Position numbers and translations under genes: made by a program | Part shown: positions 15,933-25,168 of the stretch, one piece after another | Layout of the letters: each line of letters starts with the position of its first letter | Position numbering within the stretch: the first letter of the stretch is position 1 | Notes under the pieces: model-generated | What the model was told of the DNA's origin: nothing | Databases searched by the model: none | Seen by the model: the letters and a program-made list of their open reading frames with translations, nothing else | NCBI GenBank assembly: GCA_016281925.1 | Contig: JAEEJP010000095.1 | Location: 1 to 44,189 of the forward strand | Source: Methanomassiliicoccaceae archaeon | GTDB lineage: Archaea > Thermoplasmatota > Thermoplasmata > Methanomassiliicoccales > Methanomethylophilaceae | DNA: 44,189 bases | Direction: 5' to 3'

Positions 15933-16478
15933 TCAATACTCTATCCCTTTTCTGGCGCCGATCCCTCTGTCGAACGGATGCTTCACCAGCTTCATTTCCG
16001 TCACGAGGTCGGCGTAATCGATGATCTCCTGGGGAACTCCCCTGCCGCTGAGGACGACTTCGGTGTTGGGGGCGCGTCTTTCCAGCATGGCGATGACATC
16101 TTGCGGGCTGACGAGGCCGAATTTCATCGAATTGTTGATCTCATCCAGTATCACAAGGTCGTATTTCCCCGAAGTGAGGGCCTCTTCGGCTTTGGCCAGG
16201 CCTTTTCTGGTCAGCTCGATGTCTTCCTCGCGGGTGATCTCCTTCCCGGCCATGTGGTCGGCGCCCATCGGGACGATCTCGAAATTAGGGATCATCTCGG
16301 CAGCCATGTGTTCCCCGTATCCTTTGGCTGGCTTTAGGAACTGCAGCATGACGACGTTCAGACCTCTGCCGGCAGCCCTGAAAGCGAGCCCGAGGCATGC
16401 GGTGGTCTTGCCTTTGCCGTTTCCGGTGTATACCTGCACCAATCCGAGTTTCCTTTTGATTTCAGCTTCGGCTGACAT
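15933..16478 (-). CDS. cobO: Cob(I)yrinic acid a,c-diamide adenosyltransferase
   Basis: 181 residues. Transfers the adenosyl group of ATP to the cobalt of corrinoids, making coenzyme B12-type cofactors. P-loop GNGKGKTTACLG near residue 19, conserved FLKPAKGYGEH and LDEINNSMKFGL (Walker B and partner), and SGRGVPQEIIDYADLVTEM all match CobA/CobO/BtuR. ATG 16478 is preferred: a TATA-like AATTAAAAC near 16510-16518 puts the transcript start downstream of the alternative ATG 16505. First gene of a pair with ridA. Corrinoids are central to methyl-dependent methanogenesis. Confidence 0.95.
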   Translation of the reverse strand: MSAEAEIKRKLGLVQVYTGNGKGKTTACLGLAFRAAGRGLNVVMLQFLKPAKGYGEHMAAEMIPNFEIVPMGADHMAGKEITREEDIELTRKGLAKAEEALTSGKYDLVILDEINNSMKFGLVSPQDVIAMLERRAPNTEVVLSGRGVPQEIIDYADLVTEMKLVKHPFDRGIGARKGIEY

Positions 16479-16564
16479 GATAGCGGACCATGGATGCACG
16501 TGCACGGTTTTAATTGTGGCGAATGCTGCATAAGCGGTAAATACGTCGGCAATATAGTCGCGCA

Positions 16565-17953
16565 GTGGACGGATTCACAGATTCAGAGAGCAGGCGCCTC
16601 ATGGTCGCATGCTGCGCGGCTGCATTCATAACGCCGCTTCTCAGCACGATGATGAACCTTTCCCTTGAAGCCCTGGGAGAGGAGTTCGATGTGGGGTCCC
16701 ACGCGCTGGGATACGTCAACACCGCATTCCTGCTCTCTTCCGTTATATTCATGGTGCCGTTCGCGAAGCTGGGCGACATAATCGGGAAGCGGAAGATGTT
16801 CCTTTCAGGGGTTGTCATAGTGGCCGCAGCCTGCCTGGCCGCCCCGTTCAGCACGGATTTCTGGATGGTCGTCGCCTGCAGGGCAGTCATAGGCGCAGGC
16901 GCCGCCGCGCTTTCATGCACCAGCGTCTCGATGATCGCCGACGTCTTCGACCGCAGCAGAAGAGGCTGGGCGCTGGGCGTCAACACGACATGCGTCTATC
17001 TCGGCCTGGCTCTCGGCCCGTTCATCGGCGGCATGCTCAACGATGCCCTCGGATGGCGCGCCCTGTTCTATGTGATCCTCCCATTCGCAGCCGTCGCGAT
17101 AGCTTTGATGCTGTCGTTCAGGCATGAGATAGCTCCCGACAGCGGCGAGAGCCTGAGCATAGGGGGCTCCGTACTGTATGGGATATCGATCCTGCTGGCT
17201 ATGGGCGGGGTGATCAATCTTCCCGAGATGTGGGCGGCCGCCATGCTTCTCTCGGGTCTCGCCCTCGGCGCGGCATTCGTGCGCACGCAGATGAGATCCG
17301 ACAGGCGCATACTCGAGGTCGGGCTGTTCAGGAACCGCATGTTCTCGGGGTCTTGCGCCGCGGCATTCCTCAATTATGCGTCCTCGTATTCCATATCGTT
17401 CTTCATGGCGCTGTATCTCCAGAGCGTCCAGGGGCTCAGCGCTACCGAAGCCGGGACCATGATGCTGGTCCAGCCCGCAGTCCAGGCTCTGCTGTCCTCG
17501 TATTTCGGCAGGAAATCAGATCTCATGGAGGACAAGCGCATACTTCCCACGGCAGGGATGCTCCTGATCGCCGCGGGGGTGGCTTCCATAATGTTTTATG
17601 ATGTCGACACGCCCGCGTGGTGCATAATAGCCATGATGGTGCTGATAGGGTTCGGATTCGCTATGTTCTCTGCTCCCAACACAGCTTCGATCATGTCGTC
17701 GGTCCCGCCGGAGGAAACCGGGGAAGCATCAGCCATGGTATCGGTCATGAGACAGACCGGGATGATGATCAGCATGGGCATAGCCATGACCCTGATCTCC
17801 GTGATAATGGGGTCCGCGGACAACATAGTGCCGGAGACATACGGGGATTTCATGGACGTGATGAAGATCACCTTCGCCATATGCACCGCGATGTGTCTGG
17901 CCGGCGCGGCCGCATCCATGCTCAGAGGCAGGCAGAACCCGGAGCGTTCCTGA
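16565..17953 (+). CDS. MFS drug/solute exporter (DHA2-type, 14 TM)
   Basis: 462 residues with about 14 hydrophobic segments. Motif A appears after TM2 as GDIIGKRKMFL, and motif C-like AVIGAGAAALS and LGLALGPFIGG lie in TM4-TM5. These features and length fit the DHA2 proton-antiport family; substrate unknown. GTG 16565 is the likely start, with a TATA-like GGTAAATACG about 27 nt upstream (leaderless). It is followed 48 bp later by the 2-hydroxyacid dehydrogenase in the same direction. Confidence 0.88.
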   Translation: MDGFTDSESRRLMVACCAAAFITPLLSTMMNLSLEALGEEFDVGSHALGYVNTAFLLSSVIFMVPFAKLGDIIGKRKMFLSGVVIVAAACLAAPFSTDFWMVVACRAVIGAGAAALSCTSVSMIADVFDRSRRGWALGVNTTCVYLGLALGPFIGGMLNDALGWRALFYVILPFAAVAIALMLSFRHEIAPDSGESLSIGGSVLYGISILLAMGGVINLPEMWAAAMLLSGLALGAAFVRTQMRSDRRILEVGLFRNRMFSGSCAAAFLNYASSYSISFFMALYLQSVQGLSATEAGTMMLVQPAVQALLSSYFGRKSDLMEDKRILPTAGMLLIAAGVASIMFYDVDTPAWCIIAMMVLIGFGFAMFSAPNTASIMSSVPPEETGEASAMVSVMRQTGMMISMGIAMTLISVIMGSADNIVPETYGDFMDVMKITFAICTAMCLAGAAASMLRGRQNPERS

Positions 17954-18001
17954 GGCGCTGTTTCAAAAAGGGCGGAGCATTCACCCTGTCAGAGTGAGAG
18001 G

Positions 18002-18985
18002 ATGAAAGTCTTCGTCTACAGTTGCCGCAGATTCGATGAGCAGGAGTATTTCGAGAGATATGCCGGAGAATTCGGTTTCGACCTGGGATTCACCGAGGAG
18101 CCTCCCGGCCCTTCTAACTGCTGTCTGGCCGCAGGCAGCGATTTCGTCTCGGTCCTCACCACTCCGATCACCGCGGAGATCCTGGACAGATTCTCGGAGA
18201 TGGGGGTGAAGATGGTATGCACCCGCACGATAGGGTACAACCACATAGATCTGGAGCATGCGAAAGCCATCGGGATGGCCGTATCGCACATCACATACAG
18301 CATAGACGGGGTCGCGGAATATACTGTGATGATGATCCTGGCGGCGATCAGGAATCTTAAGATGATCCAGGCGAAGAACTCCGAGAACGATTTCAGGCTG
18401 GAAGGCCTCATGGGGAAGCAGCTCAGGGACATGACTGTGGGGATCATCGGCGCCGGGGCGGCCGGGAAGGCGGTCCTCCGCGATCTCTCCGGCTTCGGAT
18501 GCAGGCTGACATACTGGAACCGCAGCCCTTCCCCGGAGGCAGACAGATTGGCCGTCCGCGTCGGGATGGACGAGCTTCTGGCCGGAAGCGACATCATTTC
18601 GCTGCATCTGGAGCACAACAGCGAAACCCACCACATAATCGGCGCGGAAGAGTTCTCGAAGATGAAGGACGGCGCATTCCTGGTGAACGCAGCCAGAGGG
18701 CCGCTGGTGGATTCCAGGGCCATGATATCGGCGCTCAGATCCGGGCGTCTCGCGGGTGCGGCATTGGACGTCATCGAAGACGAATTCGGCTATTATTACA
18801 ACGACTGCCGGGGCATGGATATGGGAGGGCATCTCATGGATGAGCTCCGCTCCTTTCCCAACGTCCTGGTCACGCACCACATGGCCTTCTACTACGACAG
18901 GGCGATTTCCGACATGGTCCGCAACAGTTTCCTGAGCATGGAAGCGATGGCGGAAGGGAGGGAAATCCCGTACCGTCTGGCCTGA
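18002..18985 (+). CDS. D-isomer-specific 2-hydroxyacid dehydrogenase (D-lactate dehydrogenase/VanH-like)
   Basis: 327 residues. NAD-dependent reduction of a 2-keto acid, probably pyruvate to D-lactate. VGIIGAGAAGKAVLRDL is the Rossmann motif, TRTIGYNHIDLEHAKAIGMAVSHI the substrate-side hinge, NAARGPLVDSRAM the catalytic-Arg block, DVIEDE the Glu region, and VLVTHHMAFYYDRA the His region; the AFYYDRA ending is typical of D-LDH/VanH rather than phosphoglycerate dehydrogenase. GAGAGG precedes ATG 18002 closely. No D-Ala-D-Lac ligase is nearby, which argues against glycopeptide resistance. Confidence 0.88.
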   Translation: MKVFVYSCRRFDEQEYFERYAGEFGFDLGFTEEPPGPSNCCLAAGSDFVSVLTTPITAEILDRFSEMGVKMVCTRTIGYNHIDLEHAKAIGMAVSHITYSIDGVAEYTVMMILAAIRNLKMIQAKNSENDFRLEGLMGKQLRDMTVGIIGAGAAGKAVLRDLSGFGCRLTYWNRSPSPEADRLAVRVGMDELLAGSDIISLHLEHNSETHHIIGAEEFSKMKDGAFLVNAARGPLVDSRAMISALRSGRLAGAALDVIEDEFGYYYNDCRGMDMGGHLMDELRSFPNVLVTHHMAFYYDRAISDMVRNSFLSMEAMAEGREIPYRLA

Positions 18986-19035
18986 TCTTTCCGATGGCAA
19001 TTTATCCGTAATGCTGATATGGATGTGAGGAAACA

Positions 19036-19803
19036 ATGAGGCAGCCCCAGGAATCGATGAAATTGGTGCTTCTGCGCCACGGGCAGAGCGAATGGAACAG
19101 GCTCAATCTGTTCACCGGATGGACCGACGTGGATCTGTCCGATCAGGGCCGCGAGGAAGCCAAGGCCGCAGGGATGCTGATGAAGGAGGCGGGGCTGGAT
19201 TTCGATGTCTGCTACACTTCATACCTCAAGCGCGCGATACACACGCTGAATCTGGCTCTCGAATCCATGGACAGGGAGTGGCTCCCGGTTATCAAGACAT
19301 GGAAGCTTAACGAGCGCCATTACGGAGCGCTCCAGGGCCTGAACAAATCCGAGACCGCCCAGAAATACGGCGAGGAGCAGGTCAGGGTCTGGAGGCGGTC
19401 CTATGACGTATGCCCGCCCGCCCTCGAAGAGCACGACGAGAGAAATGCGGCGAACCAGGACCAATACAGAAATGTGGACAGGTCGGAGGTTCCGCTCACG
19501 GAAAGCCTGGAGATCACTGTAAGGCGCGTCAAGCCCTATTTCGAGAGCGAGATAAAGCCCCGCATGCTGGCGGGGGAAAGGGCGCTCATAGCGGCCCACG
19601 GGAACTCTCTGAGGGCGCTGGTGATGACGCTCGAAGGGCTGTCTCCGGAAGAGATCGTAGGCGTCAACATCCCCACGGGTGTGCCCTTGGTCTATGAGCT
19701 GTCGGAGGACATGAGGATCCTGGACAAAAGATATCTCGGAGATCAGGAAGCCCTGCGCTCGAAGATCGATGCCGTCAAGAACCAAGGAAAGAAGCGATCC
19801 TGA
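19036..19803 (+). CDS. gpmA: 2,3-bisphosphoglycerate-dependent phosphoglycerate mutase
   Basis: 255 residues. Interconverts 3- and 2-phosphoglycerate. LLRHGQSEWNRLNLFTGW contains the phosphohistidine, followed by TSYLKRAIHT, LNERHYGALQGLNK and AAHGNSLRALV, all diagnostic of dPGM. Most archaea use the cofactor-independent enzyme, so a bacterial-type dPGM points to an old transfer, as in some other Thermoplasmata. GAGG stands 5 nt before ATG 19036. It sits 105 bp before aspS, same strand. Confidence 0.96.
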   Translation: MRQPQESMKLVLLRHGQSEWNRLNLFTGWTDVDLSDQGREEAKAAGMLMKEAGLDFDVCYTSYLKRAIHTLNLALESMDREWLPVIKTWKLNERHYGALQGLNKSETAQKYGEEQVRVWRRSYDVCPPALEEHDERNAANQDQYRNVDRSEVPLTESLEITVRRVKPYFESEIKPRMLAGERALIAAHGNSLRALVMTLEGLSPEEIVGVNIPTGVPLVYELSEDMRILDKRYLGDQEALRSKIDAVKNQGKKRS

Positions 19804-19908
19804 ACAGTCCGCTGTATACAGGCATAGCATAACGCGTCTGCCCATGCCGCGGACGGGCCCGCGATTCGTCTCAACCGTAAAATACAGCGTCCCCATTCGC
19901 TCCAAATT

Positions 19909-21213
19909 ATGGCAGCCATAAAAGATTCCGGCAGCATTTCCGTGGAGGACGGGGTCGCGACCGTCCGCGGATGGGTGCAGGACATCAGGAACATGGGCGG
20001 GATCTCATTTCTGACCCTGCGCGACAGGCACGGGACCATACAGATCACCATGCCCAAGAAGAAGGTCGATCCGGACCTCTTCGGGCTTCTCACCAAGCTT
20101 CCCAGAGAGACGGCAGTTTCCATCACCGGGGACGTCAAAGCCAGCAATCAGACTTCTCTGGGCCTGGAGATCATCCCGACCTCGGCCGAGGTCTACAGCG
20201 AAGCAGGCGTCCCGCTCCCGATGGGAGTCATAGACAAAGTCAACGTCGAGATGGACACCCGTCTGAACAACAGGTTCATGGACCTCAGGAAGCCCGAGAT
20301 AAGGGCTATTTTCGAGCTCAAGTCCATGATGGTCGGCCTGATAGAGGAAGCCGTCAGGAAGAACGGGTTCGTCCAGGTCTACACGCCCAAAATCTCGGCG
20401 GCCGGAGCCGAAGGCGGTGCGGAGCTGTTCCAGGTCCAGTATTTCGACAGGCCCGCTTATCTGGCGCAGTCCCCGCAGCTATACAAGCAGATCCTCATGA
20501 GCACCGGCCTCGACCGCATATTCGAGATCGCCCCTGCGTTCCGCGCCGAGCGCTCGAACACCAACCGCCATGTCACCGAATTCATCTCGTTCGACGGGGA
20601 GATGTCCTGGATAGAGAACGAGGAGGAGGTCATGGCCATGATCGAGGAGATTATCGATTACGTGCTGACCGGCCTCAAAGAGAGGGGCAGGAAACAGCTG
20701 GAGGCCATCGGCAAGGACATCTCCGTCCCGGCCCGCCCGTACCCGGTCCTCACATATTCCGAATGCCTGAAGATAGCCAACGAAGGCGGCCTCGGCCTGA
20801 AAGACGGCGACGACCTCGGAACCGAAGGGGAGAAGATCGTCGGGGACGCCATGGCGGCCAAAGGAATAGACCTGTATTTCATCGCCGAGTATCCGGAGGA
20901 AGCCAAGCCGTTCTACATAATGGAGAAGGACGGCACCCCGTATTCGTTCTCGTTCGATCTGGACTACCGCGGCCAGGAGATATCTTCGGGCGGCCAGAGG
21001 GAGCACAGATACGACAGGCTGGTCGCCAGGATGGAGAAGAAAGGCCTCAATCCCGAGGATTTCTCGTTCTATCTCGACGCATTCAGGTACGGCATGCCTC
21101 CCCACGGAGGATGGGGAATCGGCATCGAGAGGCTGCTGGTGAAGATGCTGGACCTGCCCAACATCAGGGAGGCCATCCTGTTCCCAAGGGATCCCAGCAG
21201 GCTTTCCCCCTGA
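19909..21213 (+). CDS. aspS: Aspartyl-tRNA synthetase (archaeal/eukaryal type)
   Basis: 434 residues, the archaeal length without the bacterial GAD insertion. N-terminal OB-fold anticodon domain (VRGWVQDIRNMGGISFLTLRD). Class II motif 2 FRAERSNTNRHVTEF, and motif 3 GGWGIGIERLLVKML near the C-terminus; SAAGAEGGAELF and LAQSPQLYKQ line the aspartate/ATP site. Whether it also charges tRNA-Asn cannot be decided from the window. ATG 19909 is used; a hairpin follows the stop. Confidence 0.97.
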   Translation: MAAIKDSGSISVEDGVATVRGWVQDIRNMGGISFLTLRDRHGTIQITMPKKKVDPDLFGLLTKLPRETAVSITGDVKASNQTSLGLEIIPTSAEVYSEAGVPLPMGVIDKVNVEMDTRLNNRFMDLRKPEIRAIFELKSMMVGLIEEAVRKNGFVQVYTPKISAAGAEGGAELFQVQYFDRPAYLAQSPQLYKQILMSTGLDRIFEIAPAFRAERSNTNRHVTEFISFDGEMSWIENEEEVMAMIEEIIDYVLTGLKERGRKQLEAIGKDISVPARPYPVLTYSECLKIANEGGLGLKDGDDLGTEGEKIVGDAMAAKGIDLYFIAEYPEEAKPFYIMEKDGTPYSFSFDLDYRGQEISSGGQREHRYDRLVARMEKKGLNPEDFSFYLDAFRYGMPPHGGWGIGIERLLVKMLDLPNIREAILFPRDPSRLSP

Positions 21214-21217
21214 GACG

Positions 21218-21233
21218 GAGGGCTCCGGCCCTC
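21218..21233 (+). terminator. Hairpin after aspS
   Basis: GAGGGC and GCCCTC form a 6-bp stem around a TCCG tetraloop just after the aspS stop codon. Confidence 0.55.
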
Positions 21234-21296
21234 TCCAAACACTTTCGGGCACCCCCTCTTCTTCAGTTATATAGTTGGTCATCTTCACTCGATGTG

Positions 21297-21929
21297 ATGG
21301 CCGCGCCCGGTGATGTCTATGAAAGAGAGCTGAAATCGCTTCTGATAGGCGATGAGAAGGCTATCTCGAAGACCGTCAAAACGTGCAGCGCCATGGAGAA
21401 AGCCGGCTATATGCTCATGCGCTCCGAGCCTTTCCTCGTCATCAGGGCCGCAGGCTCTCTGGGAGTGGATCTGGTTGCGCTCAGATGGGATTTCTCATTT
21501 CCCATCGAGGTCAAGAGCTCGGCGGATTCCACGCTCCATTTCAGCAGAAGCCAGAGGCTGTCCGAGCAGGCAGACAGGATGCTCTCGGACTGCGAGAGCT
21601 CCCATCTGGTCCCGATATACGCATTCAGGCTGAAAGGCATCCGCGGGGATCCCTGGAGGGTGTTCACGATACCCACCGACCACGAGTTCAAAGGCCGCCA
21701 CGCGATTCTGTACCGCAGGATGCCGAAGATAGACGTCTCGGCCGAGGGCAACTACATCATGCGCTGGGAGGAGGGCATGAAGCTGTCCGATCTCATCCTC
21801 TACCTCGGAATGTCCGATTATTCCGTGGAGCGAGGGCGGCCGTCAGAACTCATAGGGCTCATCATCAGTCAGCCTCGGTCGATCATCATCCGTCGCCGCC
21901 CGCGTGCGCTATCGCCGGCGCTTATTTAA
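21297..21929 (+). CDS. Archaeal Hjc-like / restriction-fold nuclease
   Basis: 210 codons by the conventional code. TTATATAG about 27 nt upstream supports a leaderless ATG 21297 (GTG 21294 possible). YERELKSLL, the acidic VDLVALRWD and IEVKSS match the Holliday-junction resolvase Hjc/endonuclease core (E...D...ExK). A ~20-residue insertion sits between the first Glu and the core compared with Hjc, and a C-terminal extension follows. In-frame CGA at 21831-21833, the first in the gene, follows LGMSDYSVE; the 32 residues beyond it are Arg/Ile-rich and read like non-coding sequence, so the protein probably ends at 178 residues. Confidence 0.75.
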   Translation: MAAPGDVYERELKSLLIGDEKAISKTVKTCSAMEKAGYMLMRSEPFLVIRAAGSLGVDLVALRWDFSFPIEVKSSADSTLHFSRSQRLSEQADRMLSDCESSHLVPIYAFRLKGIRGDPWRVFTIPTDHEFKGRHAILYRRMPKIDVSAEGNYIMRWEEGMKLSDLILYLGMSDYSVERGRPSELIGLIISQPRSIIIRRRPRALSPALI

Positions 21930-22015
21930 CCGTGTCCGAGGGCCCATGGAAAGGGATTAAATGCTTCCCCTCATACCATATGCACATTCATCGCCGTCGG
22001 CGGGGGCGTTAACCA

Positions 22016-23164
22016 GTGTCAAAGACGTACGAGGAGATCAACGATAAGATCAAAGCCAAAAAAGCGGTGGTATGCACCGCCGAGGAAGTAATAGATCTGG
22101 TCAGGGAGAAGGGCGCGGAAAAGGCCTCCGAGGAAGTAGATGTCATCACTACCGGGACATTCGGTGCCATGTGCTCTTCGGGGGCGTTCCTCAATTTCGG
22201 GCACGCCACGCCGCCGATCAGGATGACCAACATCCTTCTGAACGGCGTTCCCGCATACGGGGGGCTGGCCGCCGTGGACACATACATCGGCGCCGCCCAG
22301 ATGACCGAGGATCCTGCGGGAGGGTACGGAGGAGGCCATGTCATCGAGGACCTCATCGCCGGCAAGAGGGTCCATCTCCGCGCATGGGGCCCTGGAACCG
22401 ACTGCTATGTTAGGAAGAGCATCGAAGCCGACATCTCGCTGGACGACATCAACGAAGCGTATCTGTACAACCCCCGCAACTCGTACCAGAACTACGGCAT
22501 CGCCACCAACACGTCATCCAGGACCATTTACACCTACATGGGCAAGCTTCTGCCCAGGATGAGGAACATCACTTACAGCTCCGCCGGACAGCTGTCGCCG
22601 CTGCTCAACGATCCCCACTGCGACGTCACAGGCATAGGGACGAAGATCTTCCTGGCCGGAGGGGAAGGCTATGTAGCCTGGCAGGGCACGCAGTTCAACA
22701 CCGCCAACGAGGAGGTGAACGGGGTCCCCGTCGGAGGTTCCCGCACGCTGGCGCTGATCGGCGACATGAAAGGCATGGATTCCAGCTATGTCCGCGGCCT
22801 GGACATAAGCGGATACGGAACGTCGATCGCCTTGGGGGTGGGCATACCCCTGCCGGTCCTCGACGCAGATGTCATGAGGCGCGCCGCGATCTCTGACGAA
22901 GAGATATTCTCGGATATGCTGGACTACAGCCTCCCGTCGGGGCGCAAGCCCATGGCCAGATACAGCTATGCCCAGCTGAGGTCCGGGAAAGTGGAATATG
23001 AAGGCAGATCGATCAGGACGTCTTCCATGTCATCCTATGCCGGAGCCAAGAAAGTAGCCGAGGAGCTCAAGGACTGGATCGAGAAGGGCGAATTCACCCT
23101 CGCCAGACCGTCGGCCCCGCTTCCCAGGGAAGGCAGGCTGAAACATCTTGTGGCGAAGGAGTGA
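22016..23164 (+). CDS. DUF39/COG1900 homocysteine biosynthesis protein (L-aspartate semialdehyde sulfurtransferase)
   Basis: 382 residues, starting at GTG 22016. Family members such as Methanosarcina acetivorans MA1821 convert aspartate semialdehyde to homocysteine with sulfide-derived sulfur. Conserved blocks: TTGTFGAMCSSGAFLNFGH near residue 45 (Cys proposed as the persulfide carrier), AYGGLAAVDTYIGA, and GYGTSIALGVGIPLPVLDADVMRRAA. The NIL-ferredoxin partner starts 5 bp later and UPF0280 follows, the same three families as the MA1820-1822 cluster. A TATA-like GATTAAATG lies about 55 nt upstream. Confidence 0.93.
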   Translation: MSKTYEEINDKIKAKKAVVCTAEEVIDLVREKGAEKASEEVDVITTGTFGAMCSSGAFLNFGHATPPIRMTNILLNGVPAYGGLAAVDTYIGAAQMTEDPAGGYGGGHVIEDLIAGKRVHLRAWGPGTDCYVRKSIEADISLDDINEAYLYNPRNSYQNYGIATNTSSRTIYTYMGKLLPRMRNITYSSAGQLSPLLNDPHCDVTGIGTKIFLAGGEGYVAWQGTQFNTANEEVNGVPVGGSRTLALIGDMKGMDSSYVRGLDISGYGTSIALGVGIPLPVLDADVMRRAAISDEEIFSDMLDYSLPSGRKPMARYSYAQLRSGKVEYEGRSIRTSSMSSYAGAKKVAEELKDWIEKGEFTLARPSAPLPREGRLKHLVAKE

Positions 23165-23169
23165 GGCGG

Positions 23170-23574
23170 ATGGGAACCAAGATCAAGATTGAGTTCGACG
23201 AGATGAACGTCCAGGAATCCGTCACATACATACTGTCGACGGAATACGGCCTCAAACCCAACGTCCTGAAGGCGGAGATCAAGGACGACAGCAGCGGGAT
23301 AATGATACTCACCCTCGAAGGCGACCAGTCCAAGATAGATGAGGCCGCGGAAGGGCTCAGATCGAAGGGATTCACGGTGAGCAGCCTGGAAAGGCATATC
23401 CTGCGCGACAAGGCCAGATGCTTCAGCTGCGGGGCCTGCCTGTCCCTCTGCCCGACGAAATCGTTCACCTTCGACGAGAAGACATGGGAAGTCCATCTGG
23501 ACATCGACACCTGCATCGCATGCGGGTCCTGCGTCACCGGCTGCCCAGTGAAGGCGCTGAGACTGAACTTATGA
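23170..23574 (+). CDS. NIL domain plus two-cluster 4Fe-4S ferredoxin (MA1822-like)
   Basis: 134 residues. The N-terminal ~75 residues form a NIL domain (KIKIEFDEMNVQESVTYILS). The C-terminal half holds two CxxCxxCxxxC clusters (CFSCGACLSLCPTKS and CIACGSCVTGCPVKA). It supplies electrons for sulfide incorporation together with the DUF39 protein. ATG 23170 is preferred over GTG 23161 because GGAG then stands 8 nt upstream. Its stop overlaps the start of the next gene (ATGA). Confidence 0.93.
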   Translation: MGTKIKIEFDEMNVQESVTYILSTEYGLKPNVLKAEIKDDSSGIMILTLEGDQSKIDEAAEGLRSKGFTVSSLERHILRDKARCFSCGACLSLCPTKSFTFDEKTWEVHLDIDTCIACGSCVTGCPVKALRLNL

Positions 23575-24281
23575 GGGCAGAATTCCGGTGCGGGGAGACC
23601 ATACTGACTCTGGTCTCCGACGGGGAATCGATCCGCATCGGGGAGAGGGCTGCAATGGAAGCGCGGGCCATCGTCGAGGACAAAATACGCGGCGACCCGT
23701 TCTTCGGCATCACATACGAGCCCTATCTGGAATCCGGGAAGGATCCGGAGCTGATACGCAGGATGTGCCGGGCTTCTTCGGCCGCGGGCGTCGGTCCGAT
23801 GGCCGGGGTGGCGGGCGCGATTGCCGAATATGCCGCCGGAAAGATGGTGGAATCCGGGGCCGGGGAAGCGATAGTAGAGAACGGAGGCGATATCGCCCTG
23901 TATTCCCCCGGCAGAGAGATTCCCATCGGCATATACGCCGAGGACAGCGTCCTCAGGGACATCGCTTTTCTGGTGGGATCCGACCGCATCACAGGGATTT
24001 GCTCCTCATCCGCGAGGATAGGCCCGTCTGTGTCCCTGGGATCCAGCGATCTCTGCACCGTCTTCTCTGACGACGTGGCGCTCGCAGACTGCTGCGCCAC
24101 CGCCCTCGGGAATTCGGTGAGAGGTCCGGACGAAGGGGGCCTGTCGTCCGCAGCCGAAAAAATCGGCTCGATAGACGGTGTCAAGGGATGCGTCGCGGTA
24201 TGCGGAGGGAAAGTCGCTTTTTTCGGCGACATCCCTGAGATGGTCCCCGCGGAATTCGGGGATCTGATCCGCGGCCGCTGA
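23571..24281 (+). CDS. UPF0280/COG2122 protein (ApbE-like fold, MA1820-like)
   Basis: 236 residues. The ATGA overlap with the preceding ferredoxin gene implies translational coupling. GPMAGVAGAIAEYAA, VENGGDIALYS and the Ser-rich TGICSSSARIGPSVSLGSSDL are family hallmarks. In Methanosarcina the homologue works with the DUF39 and NIL-ferredoxin proteins in homocysteine synthesis from sulfide; that role is carried over here from gene order. It converges with the ADH synthase gene (14-bp gap). Confidence 0.9.
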   Translation: MRAEFRCGETILTLVSDGESIRIGERAAMEARAIVEDKIRGDPFFGITYEPYLESGKDPELIRRMCRASSAAGVGPMAGVAGAIAEYAAGKMVESGAGEAIVENGGDIALYSPGREIPIGIYAEDSVLRDIAFLVGSDRITGICSSSARIGPSVSLGSSDLCTVFSDDVALADCCATALGNSVRGPDEGGLSSAAEKIGSIDGVKGCVAVCGGKVAFFGDIPEMVPAEFGDLIRGR

Positions 24282-24295
24282 CGATCCCTTCCTGA

Positions 24296-25087
24296 TCATC
24301 TGAGATTCTCGGCAGCCTCTTTCACGGTCGCCCCATGGAGGACTATGTCCGAGATCGCGGACATCATGCCTCTGACGTTCCTGTGCTGGAATACGTTCCT
24401 CCCTATGGACACCCCGTGGCCGCCGGCTTCCAGAGAATCGTGGACCATGTTGAGTATGTCCAGGTCCGAATCCATCTTGGGCCCTCCGGCGATGAGGACG
24501 GGCACCATGGAGCCTTCGACCACCCTGGAGAACGAATCGATGTCTCCCGTGTAGCTGCATTTGATGACGTCCGCTCCAAGCTCGGCTGCGACCCTGACCG
24601 AATGGGCTATCGCCTTGGGATCGTAGGAATTGGGGATCGAAGGCCCGCGGGGGTATACCATAGCCACAAGCGGCATTCCCCACTCCATGCATTCGCTGGA
24701 CACCCTGCCGAAATCCTCCAGCATCTGGGGCTCGGTCTCCGCTCCGACGTTGACATGGATGGAAACGGCGTCTGCCCCGAGTTTCAGGCCGTCCTCCACG
24801 GTGGCCACCAGGACTTTGCTGTTTGAGTTGACGCCTATATCGGTGGAAGCCGAAAGATGGAGGATGAGCCCGACATCGTTCCCAGATGTCCTGTGCCCCT
24901 GCGGGACCATTCCCTTGTGCATGAGAACCGCTGTCGCTCCGCCCTCGGCCACATCGTTCACGGTCTTCCTGAGATCGATGATTCCGGGGACGGGGCCGAT
25001 GCTGATCCCGTGATCAAGGGGCACTACCACCGCATTTCCGCTGTTCCTGTCGATTATCCTCTCGATTCTTATCTTCTTTCCGAACAT
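24296..25087 (-). CDS. 2-amino-3,7-dideoxy-D-threo-hept-6-ulosonate synthase / class I archaeal aldolase
   Basis: 263 residues. In the archaeal shikimate entry route (MJ0400-type) this enzyme makes ADH from aspartate semialdehyde and a hexose-phosphate-derived ketoaldehyde; paralogues act as fructose-bisphosphate aldolase. VVPLDHGISIGP, AVLMHKGMV, VYPRGPSI and GADVIKCSYTGD, whose Lys is the Schiff-base residue, are present, as is the phosphate site IAGGPK/SIGRNVFQH. ATG 25087 is preferred over the extended ATG 25114, since AATAAATAG near 25118-25126 is the likely TATA box. Shared use of aspartate semialdehyde with the adjacent operon is notable. Confidence 0.88.
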   Translation of the reverse strand: MFGKKIRIERIIDRNSGNAVVVPLDHGISIGPVPGIIDLRKTVNDVAEGGATAVLMHKGMVPQGHRTSGNDVGLILHLSASTDIGVNSNSKVLVATVEDGLKLGADAVSIHVNVGAETEPQMLEDFGRVSSECMEWGMPLVAMVYPRGPSIPNSYDPKAIAHSVRVAAELGADVIKCSYTGDIDSFSRVVEGSMVPVLIAGGPKMDSDLDILNMVHDSLEAGGHGVSIGRNVFQHRNVRGMMSAISDIVLHGATVKEAAENLR

Positions 25088-25168
25088 CTGAATTACCGTG
25101 ATACGTGTTAGCACGGCACACTATTTATTACTGTTGGAAGGGACGGCAGGATGGCAGTCGACAAAAAG

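Noticed and set aside
18002-18985. VanH-type glycopeptide resistance gene
   Set aside because: No D-Ala-D-Lac ligase or VanX-like gene nearby, and archaea lack murein; general D-lactate dehydrogenase is more likely.
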